A stretch of 64,000 nt of DNA from Isoptericola sp. BMS4 (lineage in GTDB: Bacteria; Actinomycetota; Actinomycetes; Actinomycetales; Cellulomonadaceae), in NCBI RefSeq assembly GCF_011634835.1, contig NZ_SIRP01000001.1, forward strand, positions 2,934,289-2,998,288, in the 5' to 3' direction. A program made the position numbers and the translations under genes. The notes under the pieces are model-generated. The model was not told the DNA's origin. It did not search any database and saw only the letters and a program-made list of their open reading frames with translations. Of the stretch, positions 8,016 through 16,574 are shown piece after piece. The first letter of the stretch is position 1, and each line of letters starts with the position of its first letter.

Positions 8016-9488
8016 TCATGCCTGAGCGCCGGGCATCGCCGCGGGGCGCGGCACGAGGAGGAGGCTGGTGCCCAGGGCCAGGGCGGTGATCCCCGCCGAG
8101 ACCCACAGCGCGGTGGCGTAGCCGCCGACGGTGCCCTGGGCGACGAACGGCGCGACGAGGCCGATCCCCAGACCGGCGCCGATGCCGAACGCCGAGCTGT
8201 TCAGGCCGGGCAGGGCGCCCGGGGCGTCGGGCGGTGACTGGAGCACGCCGAGGCCGTTCGCCGTCGCCATGAACAGCCCGTTGTAGGCCACGCCCAGGCA
8301 GGCGATGCCGCCCAGCACCACCCACCGGTGGGTGGGCATCAGCGCGATGACGACGAGGACGGCGAGGCAGAGCACGAGGCCCCAGCGCAGCACGGCGACC
8401 CAGCCGCGCCGTCCGGCGAGCCAGCCGGCGACGGGCCCGGCGAACAGCCCGATGAGCGCCGGCGGCGCGAGGAACGCGAGGGCCGAGAGCGACGCGCTCA
8501 TGCCGTAGCCGGCGGCGGTGTCCTGGCTCAGCACGACGACGGTGAAGTTGATGACGGCGAAAACCCCCGTCAGCGTGAGCATCGTGGTCGCCACCAGCGG
8601 CCACACCTCGCGCGAGCGCAGGTGCCGCAGCGGGAAGAGCGGGGTGCGGCGGCGGCGTTCGACGGCCCAGAACCCGGCGGCCGCCAGGGCCGTGGCGGCG
8701 AGCAGGCCGAGGGTGCGGGGCGAGGCCCAGCCGCTCGCCGAGCCGGCGTCCACGGCCTGCGTCAGGCACACGATGGTGATCGACAGCGCCGCGGCGCCCC
8801 ACCAGTCCATCGTCCCCGTGTCGGCGGGCCGCTCGCCGCGCGGCACCACGCGGAGCACGAACACGAGCGCCAGGAGCCCGACCGCCAGGATCGCGACGAA
8901 GATCGACCGGTACCCGAAGTGGTCCGTCAGCAGCCCGCCGACGAAGCCGTCGACGCCCCCGACGCCGCCGTTGATGGCGGTGACGACGCCCAGCGCGGTG
9001 CCGAACACGCGCGGGGAGAGCCGCTCGGCGAGGATGATGTACGAGATCTGGAAGACCGCGCTCGACGTCCCCTGCATCACCCGCCCGGCCAGCAGCAGCG
9101 GCAGGCTGGTCGCGAGCAGGCACACGACGGTCCCGCCGACCATGACGAGCAGCGTCGCCAGGAGGATCCGGCGCCGCCCGACGTAGTCGCTCCAGCGGCT
9201 CAGCACCACGCCCGCGACGGCACCCGCGAGGAAGAAGTAGGACGACACTCCGGCGACGTCGTCCGCCCCGACGCCGAGCGTCGCGGCCATGGCGGGGAGC
9301 GCGGGGGTGACCATGCTCGCGCCGAGCTGGAACGCCACGACGGCGACCAGCAGGGACGCGACGAGGCCGGCGGCGGGGCGGCCGGCCAGCCCGCCGCCCG
9401 CGGGGGCGGTGCCGGGCTCGGTCTCAGGGGCGCTGGGGGCGACGGCGGGGGTGCCGGTCGCCTCGCTGCGAACGGTCGATGGTTCCAC
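8016..9488 (-). CDS. MFS transporter, DHA2-like
   Basis: A 490-residue major facilitator with about 14 membrane helices. The loop 2-3 signature SRWSDYVGRRRILL and the motif LLAGRVMQGTSSAVFQISY are visible, followed by a long run of hydrophobic helices. The GTG at 9488 is preferred over an upstream GTG at 9527 because AAGGAG lies 5 nt before it. An Ala/Pro/Thr-rich cytoplasmic stretch precedes the first helix. The substrate is unknown. The genetic link to a nucleoside hydrolase and a UTRA-type GntR regulator suggests a nucleoside or nucleoside-like compound. The promoter carries a perfect palindrome at 9533-9558. Confidence 0.85.
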   Translation of the reverse strand: MEPSTVRSEATGTPAVAPSAPETEPGTAPAGGGLAGRPAAGLVASLLVAVVAFQLGASMVTPALPAMAATLGVGADDVAGVSSYFFLAGAVAGVVLSRWSDYVGRRRILLATLLVMVGGTVVCLLATSLPLLLAGRVMQGTSSAVFQISYIILAERLSPRVFGTALGVVTAINGGVGGVDGFVGGLLTDHFGYRSIFVAILAVGLLALVFVLRVVPRGERPADTGTMDWWGAAALSITIVCLTQAVDAGSASGWASPRTLGLLAATALAAAGFWAVERRRRTPLFPLRHLRSREVWPLVATTMLTLTGVFAVINFTVVVLSQDTAAGYGMSASLSALAFLAPPALIGLFAGPVAGWLAGRRGWVAVLRWGLVLCLAVLVVIALMPTHRWVVLGGIACLGVAYNGLFMATANGLGVLQSPPDAPGALPGLNSSAFGIGAGLGIGLVAPFVAQGTVGGYATALWVSAGITALALGTSLLLVPRPAAMPGAQA

Positions 9489-9532
9489 GAGGACTCCTTC
9501 GTCGGGTCTCCGCTGCGGCGCGGACACCAGAG

Positions 9533-9558
9533 GACATCATACGACCTCGTATGATGTC
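9533..9558. promoter_or_regulatory. Probable GntR operator
   Basis: A perfect inverted repeat with 11-nt arms (GACATCATACG / CGTATGATGTC) around ACCT. It is a clearly AT-richer island in the 133-bp intergenic region between the divergent MFS and GntR genes. Position and symmetry fit a dimeric winged-helix repressor controlling both promoters. Confidence 0.7.
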
Positions 9559-9621
9559 TAACGCGAGCCGCTGACGTGCTTGAATGGAGCGGTCGCGCGC
9601 ACGCCAGCCCCGGAGGACCGA

Positions 9622-10410
9622 GTGGACCAGCCCGTCGCCGAGCTCCTGAACCGCCCCGTCGCCGTCCCGCCGGGCCAGCCGATGCGGGTCGCCGTCTACT
9701 CGCGGCTCGCGGACGGGATCCGGCGCCAGGTGCTCCCGCCCGGCTCCGTGCTGCCCAACGAGCCCGACCTGTGCGTCGCGCTCGGCGTGTCCCGCACGGT
9801 CGTCCGCGAGGCGCTCATGCTCCTGGAGGAGGACGGGCTCGTGCGCAACCGCCGCGGCATCGGCCGGTTCGTCGCCACGTCGCTCCCCCGTGTCGGCCTC
9901 GAGCAGGTGCGCCCCTACGAGCAGGTGTTCGGCGACGAGCACGGCGGGGTCGAGGTGCGGCGGGTGCGCACCCGCACGCAGGCCACGACGGACTTCGTCT
10001 CTGCGGCGCTCGGGCTGCCCGACGACGTCGACACCTGGTTCGTCGAGAGCGTCCTGGTGCGCGACGGCGAACCGGTCGCCCTCGTGCAGGAGCACCTGCC
10101 CGCCGGCCGGCAGCTGGCCGACGTGAGCCGGGCCGTCGCCGACGTCGTCGCCCAGGTCGCCGACGGACCCGGCACCCTGCTGGCGAGCCTCGTGGAGCGG
10201 CTCGGGCCCGTCCTGGACGCCGGTGAGTGCGAGCTCGTCGCCGGGGTCCCGGGCGACTCGCGCGCCGCGCTGCTCGACGTGGGGCCCGAGGACCCCGTGC
10301 TCGTGCTCACCCAGGTGGCGCGGCACGGCGACCGGCCGCTCTACCTGGCCAAGGTGCTCGTCCCGCCCCGGGCGGGGCACCTGCGCGTCGTCCAGTCCGT
10401 CACCGGCTGA
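9622..10410 (+). CDS. GntR family regulator with UTRA ligand domain
   Basis: A 262-residue transcription factor. The N-terminal winged helix (about residues 20-85) contains VYSRLADGIRRQVLPPGSVLPNEPD and the recognition segment ALGVSRTVVREALMLL with LVRNRRGIGRFVA. The C-terminal 150 residues form a UTRA-like effector domain (VAQVADGPGTLLASLVERLG...). GTG 9622 is chosen because GGAGG lies 5 nt upstream; an in-frame TTG at 9580 has no such site. Divergent from the MFS-nucleoside hydrolase genes, with a perfect 26-bp palindrome between, so autoregulation and repression of that operon are likely. The ligand is unknown. Confidence 0.88.
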   Translation: MDQPVAELLNRPVAVPPGQPMRVAVYSRLADGIRRQVLPPGSVLPNEPDLCVALGVSRTVVREALMLLEEDGLVRNRRGIGRFVATSLPRVGLEQVRPYEQVFGDEHGGVEVRRVRTRTQATTDFVSAALGLPDDVDTWFVESVLVRDGEPVALVQEHLPAGRQLADVSRAVADVVAQVADGPGTLLASLVERLGPVLDAGECELVAGVPGDSRAALLDVGPEDPVLVLTQVARHGDRPLYLAKVLVPPRAGHLRVVQSVTG

Positions 10411-10412
10411 CG

Positions 10413-10453
10413 CGCGGGGTGCGCCGGGCCGCCCGAGCCCGGCGCACCCCGCG
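10413..10453. terminator. Bidirectional terminator between gntR and the DUF305 gene
   Basis: A perfect 17-bp stem (10413-10429 with 10437-10453, 7-nt loop) fills the space between two convergent stop codons. Confidence 0.75.
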
Positions 10454-10457
10454 TCCG

Positions 10458-11111
10458 TCAGCCGTCGCCGAGCAGGTCGCGCATGCGCGCGATCTCCGCG
10501 CTCTGCGAGTCGACGATGGCGCGTGCCATGTCCCGCGCCCCGGTGTGCTCGCCCCGCTCGATCTCGGTGCGGGCCATGGCGACCGCACCCTCGTGGTGCT
10601 CGATCATCTGGGTGAGGAACAACCGGTCCGCGGCCGCGCCGTCGGCGGCGGCGAGGTCGGCCAGGTCGGCCAGGTCGGCCTCGCTCATCATGCCGGACAT
10701 GCCGTGGCCACCCGTGTCGTCACCGGCGTCGTCGCCGGACGACCCGTGCGAGTCGTGCGCGGGGGCGTCCGACCCCCACTCGCTCAGCCAGCCGGTGAGG
10801 CGCTCGATCTCGGGACCCTGCGCCTCGGTGATCTGTGTCGCCAGCTCGGCCACGCGCGGGTCGAGGTCCTCCTTCGCGAGCACGACGTCGGACATGGTCA
10901 CGGCCTGCTCGTGGTGCGGCACCATCCCGCGGGCGAACGCCACGTCGTCGGCGTTGAACCAGTCCCCCGCGTCCGGCGACGCCGGTGCGGGGCTCGCCGT
11001 CGCGTCGGCGGCGGCCGGCGAGGAGCCGGCGGACGGGTCGTCGGTGGAGCAGGCGGTCAGGGGCAGGGCCGCCGCGAGCACGAGCCCGGGCAGCACGAAT
11101 CGCTTCGTCAT
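10458..11111 (-). CDS. DUF305 lipoprotein
   Basis: A 217-residue secreted lipoprotein. The signal peptide MTKRFVLPGLVLAAALPLTAC ends in a lipobox (LTAC), followed by a low-complexity linker. The DUF305 domain has two paired metal-like HH motifs: ARGMVPHHEQAVTMSD and TQMIEHHEGAVAMA. Between them lies a His/Asp/Gly-rich insert (HDSHGSSGDDAGDDTGGHG). GAGAAGGA upstream supports the ATG at 11111. The family often occurs with copper-handling genes, but its reaction is not known. The DUF6153 gene lies 49 nt upstream on the same strand, probably in one transcript. Confidence 0.85.
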   Translation of the reverse strand: MTKRFVLPGLVLAAALPLTACSTDDPSAGSSPAAADATASPAPASPDAGDWFNADDVAFARGMVPHHEQAVTMSDVVLAKEDLDPRVAELATQITEAQGPEIERLTGWLSEWGSDAPAHDSHGSSGDDAGDDTGGHGMSGMMSEADLADLADLAAADGAAADRLFLTQMIEHHEGAVAMARTEIERGEHTGARDMARAIVDSQSAEIARMRDLLGDG

Positions 11112-11160
11112 GGTGTGGTCCTTCTCGAGAGGTGTGGAACGGTCCGGAGGCGGCACCGCC

Positions 11161-11634
11161 CTACGTCCTCGAGATCCCCAGCGCGCGCAGGTCCGGCGCG
11201 AGCCGGTACCGCACCGGCCGCGGCGCGCGGCGCGACCGCGCGCGGGCGAGCGCGCGCCGCACCGCCAGGACCACCCCGCGCGGCGGCAGCAGCACCAGCA
11301 GCGCGACGAGGACCATGAGGCACATCGCCCCGAGCGCCACACCGTCGGTCGCCGCCGCGGCCCCGGGTCCGCCCTCGTGCGCGGCGCGCCCTTCGCGCTC
11401 GGCATGGCCTGGGTGCCCCGCGGGTTCGACGTGCCCGGCGACCACGTGCCCCACAGTCTCGCCATCGGCCTGCGCCGCGGCCACGACGTGCGCCGCGCCG
11501 TGGTGGCTCGCCGACCCGCTCATGGCGTGCATCGTCACGACCCCGAGCAGCAGCACCGCCAGCAGCAGCACAGCAGGCAGACCGCACAGACCGGAGCGGG
11601 GGGACGCCGCGGCGAGAGGAGGTCGGGTGCGCAT
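11161..11634 (-). CDS. DUF6153 family membrane protein
   Basis: A 157-residue protein with two membrane helices (CGLPAVLLLAVLLLGVVTMH near the N-terminus and ALGAMCLMVLVALLVLLPPR near the C-terminus). They flank a His-rich extracytoplasmic stretch (GHVVAGHVEPAGHPGHAE). The tail is very Arg-rich. This is the DUF6153 pattern, commonly found beside DUF305 lipoproteins. The His-rich loop suggests metal contact, which is an inference. The ATG at 11634 (MRTRPPLAAASP) is chosen; the open frame extends 17 codons further. Confidence 0.7.
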   Translation of the reverse strand: MRTRPPLAAASPRSGLCGLPAVLLLAVLLLGVVTMHAMSGSASHHGAAHVVAAAQADGETVGHVVAGHVEPAGHPGHAEREGRAAHEGGPGAAAATDGVALGAMCLMVLVALLVLLPPRGVVLAVRRALARARSRRAPRPVRYRLAPDLRALGISRT

Positions 11635-11708
11635 GTCGGGCCCAGCGTACGTGGCGCACCCGGCGAGATCCGGGAATACCCGCACGTCCGGGACGCATTG
11701 TCCTGGAC

Positions 11709-13157
11709 GTGCCCTCCCCCGACGTCTCCGTCGGGCTGCGCTCGGAGCGCGGCCCGATCCTGCTGTCGCTCATGCTCGCCACGGCGCTCGTCGCGCTGGA
11801 CGCGACGATCATCGCGACCGCGTCCGCGACCATCGCCCGCGAGCTCGGCGGCTTCGACCAGGTGCCGTGGCTGTTCTCCAGCTACCTGCTCGCCCAGGCC
11901 GTGGCGACACCGCTGGCCGGCCGGCTCGCCGACGTGCTCGGGCGCAAGCGGCTCATGCTCGCGGGTGTCGGCCTGTTCTTCGTGGGGTCCCTCCTGTGCG
12001 TGCTCGCGCCGACGATGGGCGTCCTCATCGCGGGCCGGGTGCTCCAGGGCCTCGGCGCCGGCGTCGTGATGCCCGTGTCCCTGACGATCGCCGCGGACAT
12101 CTACACCCTCGAGGAGCGCGCGAAGACCCAGGGGTACCTCGCCTCGGTGTGGGCGGTCTCCGCCGTCGTCGGCCCCACACTGGGCGGCGTCTTCTCGGAG
12201 TTCACCAGCTGGCGCTGGATCTTCGGAGTCAACATCCCGCTGTGCGCGCTGGCCGCCTGGATGCTCGCCCGCCGGTACCACGAGGCCGGGCGCGACGGCG
12301 AGCGCGAGCCGATCGACTACGTCGGCGCGGCGCTGCTCACGGGCGGGAGCACGCTGCTGCTGCTCGGCCTGCTGGAGGGCGGCAGCACGTGGGCGTGGGG
12401 CTCGGCGGCCTCCGTCGCCGTGCTCGCGGCCTCGGTGGTGCTGCTCGCCGTCTTCGTCGCCCACGCCCTGCGCGCGCGGCACCCCGTCGTCGACGTGCGC
12501 ATCCTGCGCCGCCGCGTCTACGGCGTCCCGGCTGCCGTCTCCCTGCTCGTCGGCGTCGTCGTCCTCGGGCTGTCCACCTACGTGCCGATCTACGCCCAGG
12601 GCGTCCTCGGCAGCGGCCCCCTGCTGGCCGGGTTCACGCTGGCGGCGATGATGGTCGGGTGGCCGCTCTCGGCGTCGAACGCGGGGCGCCTGTACCTGCG
12701 GGTCGGCTTCCGCGTCACCGCCCTGGTGGGCACCACGCTGGTCCTGACCGGCACCGGCCTGACGCTGCTGCTCGGCGAGTCGTCCGCGCTGGCGACCGTC
12801 GCCGCGGCCTGCTTCGTCATCGGCGCCGGGATGGGGCTGACGGCGGTCCCCACGCTCATCGCCGCGCAGTCGGCGGCGACGTTCTCCGAGCGTGGCGCCG
12901 TCACGGGCACCACGATGTTCGCCCGGTCGCTGGGCTCGGCGGTCGGGGTCGCGGCGTGCGGCGCCGTCGTCAACGCGCGCACGACGCTCGGTCCCGACGG
13001 CACGCCCGTCGGCCCCGGCCTGATGACGGCCCTGCACCTGGTGTTCCTGCTGCTCGTGGGGTGCGCGGCCGCGCTGATGGTGCTGGCCGCCTGCATGCCC
13101 GCGGACCGGGCGGCCGCCCGCGAGCGCCGGGAGAGCCGCGAGCGGTCGGTGGCCTGA
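11709..13157 (+). CDS. MFS multidrug-type efflux transporter (DHA2)
   Basis: A 482-residue major facilitator of the 14-helix drug:H+ antiporter-2 family. Family marks are the helix-1 motif ATALVALDATIIATA with the conserved Asp, the loop motif GRLADVLGRKRLMLAG, LIAGRVLQGLGAGVVMPVS, and helix 5 motif C (VVGPTLGGVFSEF). The charged C-terminal tail is cytoplasmic. The start is GTG, 7 nt after a CATTGT hexamer, suggesting a leaderless mRNA. It diverges from the DUF6153 gene with 74 nt between; no regulator is adjacent. Substrates cannot be deduced. Confidence 0.88.
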   Translation: MPSPDVSVGLRSERGPILLSLMLATALVALDATIIATASATIARELGGFDQVPWLFSSYLLAQAVATPLAGRLADVLGRKRLMLAGVGLFFVGSLLCVLAPTMGVLIAGRVLQGLGAGVVMPVSLTIAADIYTLEERAKTQGYLASVWAVSAVVGPTLGGVFSEFTSWRWIFGVNIPLCALAAWMLARRYHEAGRDGEREPIDYVGAALLTGGSTLLLLGLLEGGSTWAWGSAASVAVLAASVVLLAVFVAHALRARHPVVDVRILRRRVYGVPAAVSLLVGVVVLGLSTYVPIYAQGVLGSGPLLAGFTLAAMMVGWPLSASNAGRLYLRVGFRVTALVGTTLVLTGTGLTLLLGESSALATVAAACFVIGAGMGLTAVPTLIAAQSAATFSERGAVTGTTMFARSLGSAVGVAACGAVVNARTTLGPDGTPVGPGLMTALHLVFLLLVGCAAALMVLAACMPADRAAARERRESRERSVA

Positions 13158-13171
13158 CCCCCGGGCGCGGC

Positions 13172-15100
13172 TCAGGCGCTCTCGCGCAGGGTGCGGCGTT
13201 CCGCCTCGATGGCGAGCAGCCGGGCGAACGCCTCGTCGTAGCCGTCCTCGCCGGGCGTGAGCCGGCGCAGCCGCCCCTTCGCGTCGGCGATGCGCCGCGT
13301 CAGCCCCTGGTCGACCAGCGCCCGCACGACGTCGGCCACGTAGGCGCCGATGACCTCCTCGCGGTCCTCCGGCACGGGCGCGACGGCCAGCTCGGTGACG
13401 AGCGGCGCGACCGCCGTCGAGGCCTCCTCGGCGACGGACTCGACCCACCGGCCCCCGCCCAGCGACCGGCCGGTGGCGGCCCCGCCGGCCGCGCGGACGG
13501 CGTCGTGCACGGCACGCCAGGCGGGGACGCCGAACGCGTCCTCACCGAGCTCGTCGAACGTCTCGGGGACGTGCTGCGGGTACTGCAGCACCACCGCGAG
13601 GGCCTGCTGCTCCAGGCGCGCGACGGGGTCGCGCGGGTCGGGCGCCGCCATGACGGGCGTCGCGGGGGCAGGTTCCGCCTGCGGGCGCCCCTGACGCCGG
13701 TCTCCGGGCGCCGGGCGCGACGGTGTCCTCGCCGCGCGGGCCACCTCCCGGCGGACCTCGTCGGTGTCGATGCCGATCCAGCCCGCGAGCGAGCGGGCGT
13801 ACCCGTCCCGCATCGAACGGTCGCGGATGCCGGCCACCAGCGGCGCGGCGGAGCGCAGAGCGCCCACACGGCCCTCGACGGTGTCGAGGTCGAACTCGTC
13901 GAGGGTGGCCTTGATGACGAACTCGAACAGCGGCACCCGCCCGTCCACGAGGGCCTCGACGGCTTCCGGGCCGCGGGCCATGCGCAGGTCGCACGGGTCC
14001 ATGCCGCTGGGCTCCACCGCGACGAACGTCTGGGCGTGGAAGCGCTGGTCCTCGTTGAACGCCCGTACGGCGGCCTTCTGCCCGGCCGCGTCACCGTCGA
14101 ACGTGAAGATCACCTCGCCGCCCAGCGACGCCCCGGACGCGAGCTGCAGACCACCGCCCGCCGTCGTGTCGCCCATCAGCCTGCGCACCACCTTGGCGTG
14201 GTCACCACCGAACGCGGTGCCGCAGGTGGCCACGGCGGACTCCACCCCGGACAGGTGCGCCGCCATGACGTCGGTGTACCCCTCGACGATGACGACCCGC
14301 TTCTTCTGCGCGATGGCGCGCTTGGCGAGGTCGATGCCGTACAGCACCTGCGCCTTCTTGTAGAGCGTGGTCTCCGGGGTGTTGAGGTACTTGGGGCCCT
14401 GGTCCTCGTCGTACAGGCGGCGGGCGCCGAAGCCGATGACGGCGCCGGTGACGTCCCGGATCGGCCACACGAGCCGGCCGCGGAAGCGGTCGTAGATCCC
14501 CCGCTGCCCCTGGCTGACCATCCCGGTGGCGACGAGCTCGGCCTGGGTGAACCCGCGGCCCTGCAGGTGGCGCATCAGGGCGTCCCACCCGGTGGGCGCG
14601 TACCCGACGCCGAAGTGCTCGGCGTCGGCCCGGTCGAAGCTGCGCTCGGCGAGGAACGCCCGTGCCGCCTGCGCGCCCGGGGCGAACAGCTGCTCGGCGT
14701 AGAACTCCGCCGCGACGCGGTGCGCCTCCAGCAGCCGCTGGCGGCGTCCCGGCTCCTCCCGGGGGCCGCGCTGGGCCGCCTCGCCCGTGCGGGAGTCCTC
14801 GTAGCGCAGCTGCACGCCGACCCGGGAGGCCAGGTACTCGACGGCGTCGGTGAAGCCCATCCCGTCGATCTTCTGCACGAACGAGATGACGTCGCCGCCC
14901 TCGCCGCAGCCGAAGCAGTGCCACCGCCCGACGCCGGGGCGGACGTGGAACGACGGGGTGCGCTCGTCGTGGAAGGGGCACAGCCCCTTGAGGGAGCCGA
15001 CGCCGGCGGGCTTGAGCGTGACGTGGGCCGAGACGATCTCGTCGATCCGTGCGCGGTCGCGCACCGCCTCCACGTCGTCTCGTCTGATCAGCCCTGCCAC
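13172..15100 (-). CDS. dnaG: DNA primase
   Basis: Synthesises RNA primers for replication. The N-terminal CHC2 zinc ribbon has C41, H44, C62 and C65 (LCPFHDERTPSFHV...WHCFGCGEGGD). The catalytic core and Toprim domain follow, with the Glu of RVVIVEGYTDVM and the FTFDGDAAG metal motif. The C-terminal third, after an Ala/Pro-rich linker, is the helicase-binding region. The length of 642 residues is normal for actinobacteria. Starts with GTG; a TAGACT hexamer lies 7 nt upstream. The dgt gene is close by on the same strand, the usual actinobacterial arrangement, here separated by an AraC/VOC gene pair. Confidence 0.97.
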   Translation of the reverse strand: MAGLIRRDDVEAVRDRARIDEIVSAHVTLKPAGVGSLKGLCPFHDERTPSFHVRPGVGRWHCFGCGEGGDVISFVQKIDGMGFTDAVEYLASRVGVQLRYEDSRTGEAAQRGPREEPGRRQRLLEAHRVAAEFYAEQLFAPGAQAARAFLAERSFDRADAEHFGVGYAPTGWDALMRHLQGRGFTQAELVATGMVSQGQRGIYDRFRGRLVWPIRDVTGAVIGFGARRLYDEDQGPKYLNTPETTLYKKAQVLYGIDLAKRAIAQKKRVVIVEGYTDVMAAHLSGVESAVATCGTAFGGDHAKVVRRLMGDTTAGGGLQLASGASLGGEVIFTFDGDAAGQKAAVRAFNEDQRFHAQTFVAVEPSGMDPCDLRMARGPEAVEALVDGRVPLFEFVIKATLDEFDLDTVEGRVGALRSAAPLVAGIRDRSMRDGYARSLAGWIGIDTDEVRREVARAARTPSRPAPGDRRQGRPQAEPAPATPVMAAPDPRDPVARLEQQALAVVLQYPQHVPETFDELGEDAFGVPAWRAVHDAVRAAGGAATGRSLGGGRWVESVAEEASTAVAPLVTELAVAPVPEDREEVIGAYVADVVRALVDQGLTRRIADAKGRLRRLTPGEDGYDEAFARLLAIEAERRTLRESA

Positions 15101-15110
15101 GGTGCGCAGT

Positions 15111-15986
15111 CTATGCCCGGGCCAGCGCCCCCTCGGCGGGCCGCGCGCACCGCCGCGCGAAGCTCCCGGGCGGCGTGCCGACGACGCGGGAGAAGTCGTC
15201 GGTGAAGTGCGCCTGGTCGTAGTAGCCGACGCTCGTCGCGAGCTCCGCGAGGCCGCGCGCGGGGTCCGCGGCCAGGAGGTCCGCCGCGAGGTGCACGCGG
15301 TGGCGGCGCAGCACCCACGCGGGGCTGACGCCCACCCAGCGGGCGAACAGGCGCTGCAGCGACCGGGTCGAGGTCCCCGCGAGCGCGGCCAGGTCGGGCA
15401 CGGTGGCGTGGGGGCCGAGCGCGCCGCCGACGGTCGCTGCCAGCACGTGGCCGATCCGTCGCGTCGCCCGGCTCGCGGCGGGCGTGCGGCGACGGGCCGC
15501 CGCCACGCGCAGCAGCGGTGTCACGGCCGCGACGGCCGCCGCGTCGTCCCCGGCACGCGCCGCCGCCACGGCGGCGGCGCCGGCCGCCGCCACGGCCTCG
15601 TCCTCGGCCCCCAGGACCGCCGGAGCCGGCAGGACCACACCCCGCCGGACGGCGTCCGGCCGGTCGAGGAGCAGCCGCAGGCCACCGGGCCGCAGCTTGG
15701 TGCCGACGACGGCGCCCTGACCGCGCAGCGTGCGGGCGAACAGGCCGGGCGGGATGCCGTGGGCGGCAAAGACGCCGTCCGGCTCGGCGACGAGGTTCGC
15801 GTTCGGGTGCGGGATCACCACCTGGGTGAACTCCTCCCCCGGAGGCAGGTCCCAGCGGATCACCCAGTGCCGCTCCACGACGTCCGCGAGGTCGGGCGCG
15901 GGGTCCAGGCGGACCAGGTCGAAGCGCGCCGCCCCGGGGTCGACGATGCCGCGGGTGCTGGCGGTGGGCTCGAACACCTGTCGCAT
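15111..15986 (-). CDS. AraC family transcriptional regulator
   Basis: About 291 residues. The N-terminal half is a cupin-like sensor (ERHWVIRWDLPPGEEFTQVVIPHPNANLV, DUF6597 type). The C-terminal half is an AraC double helix-turn-helix (AALAGTSTRSLQRLFARWVG, then LAELATSVGYYDQAHFTDDFSRVVGTPPGSF). Starting at MRQVFEPT (15986) fits the family. A GGAAG sits very close to this start, so the ATG at 16022 (12 residues longer) cannot be excluded. Divergent from the VOC gene at 16061, which it probably controls. Inserted between dnaG and dgt, so likely an accessory addition. Confidence 0.85.
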   Translation of the reverse strand: MRQVFEPTASTRGIVDPGAARFDLVRLDPAPDLADVVERHWVIRWDLPPGEEFTQVVIPHPNANLVAEPDGVFAAHGIPPGLFARTLRGQGAVVGTKLRPGGLRLLLDRPDAVRRGVVLPAPAVLGAEDEAVAAAGAAAVAAARAGDDAAAVAAVTPLLRVAAARRRTPAASRATRRIGHVLAATVGGALGPHATVPDLAALAGTSTRSLQRLFARWVGVSPAWVLRRHRVHLAADLLAADPARGLAELATSVGYYDQAHFTDDFSRVVGTPPGSFARRCARPAEGALARA

Positions 15987-16060
15987 TCTTCCAAGACTGG
16001 CACCACCCGCCGACAGGAGCATGAGTCCCGTCAGCCCACCGCACCGCCCAGGAGGCCCCC

Positions 16061-16510
16061 ATGGACCTGTCCACCCTGCACCCCAACGTCACCGTGGCCG
16101 ACCCGCGTGCCGCGATCGACTTCTACGTGGCCGGCCTCGGCGCCGAGGTGCTCGACGTCATCACCGCCGGCGACACGATCGTCCACTCCGACCTGCGGAT
16201 CGGCGGGTCCACGTTCACGGTCGCCGCGGCGTTCCCCGACCACGGCGCGGTCGCGCCCGGGCCGGACGGCGCGACGACGTCGTCCTTCACCCTGTACGTC
16301 GACGACGCCGACGCCGCGCACGCGCGCGCCGTCACCGCGGGCGCGACGAGCACGCAGGACCCGGCCGACTGGTTCCCGGGGTTCCGCCAGGCCGCCGTGC
16401 GGTGCCCGGCCGGGCACCGGTGGTTCTTCGCCCAGGTGGCCGAGCACGTGACCGCCGACGACATCCAGCGGGCGAGCGACGCCTGGATGGCCGAGGCGTC
16501 GGGGTCCTGA
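16061..16510 (+). CDS. VOC family (glyoxalase/bleomycin resistance-like) protein
   Basis: A 149-residue single-domain VOC protein. The first module begins LHPNVTVADPRAAIDFYVAGLGAEVLDV, and the second carries FTLYVDDADAAHARAVTAGA and WFPGFRQAAVRCPAGHRWFF. Such proteins are metal-dependent lyases, dioxygenases or drug binders; the reaction here is not predictable. It is divergent from an AraC regulator. The ATG is preceded by GGAGGCCCC, a plausible ribosome site. Confidence 0.85.
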   Translation: MDLSTLHPNVTVADPRAAIDFYVAGLGAEVLDVITAGDTIVHSDLRIGGSTFTVAAAFPDHGAVAPGPDGATTSSFTLYVDDADAAHARAVTAGATSTQDPADWFPGFRQAAVRCPAGHRWFFAQVAEHVTADDIQRASDAWMAEASGS

Positions 16511-16515
16511 CGACC

Positions 16516-16571
16516 GCTCGGGTCGGCGTGCCCGGTCGGCGTGGCCCGTCGACGGGCACGCCGACCCGAGC
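16516..16571. terminator. Bidirectional terminator between the VOC gene and dgt
   Basis: A perfect 19-bp stem (16516-16534 with 16553-16571) with an 18-nt loop that partly repeats the stem sequence GTCGGCGTG. It fills the gap between two convergent genes. Confidence 0.75.
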
Positions 16572-16574
16572 CCG

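Noticed and set aside
11641-11708. A copper-responsive CsoR-type operator upstream of the DUF6153 gene.
   Set aside because: GAATACCCG resembles only half of such a site and no opposite half is present.
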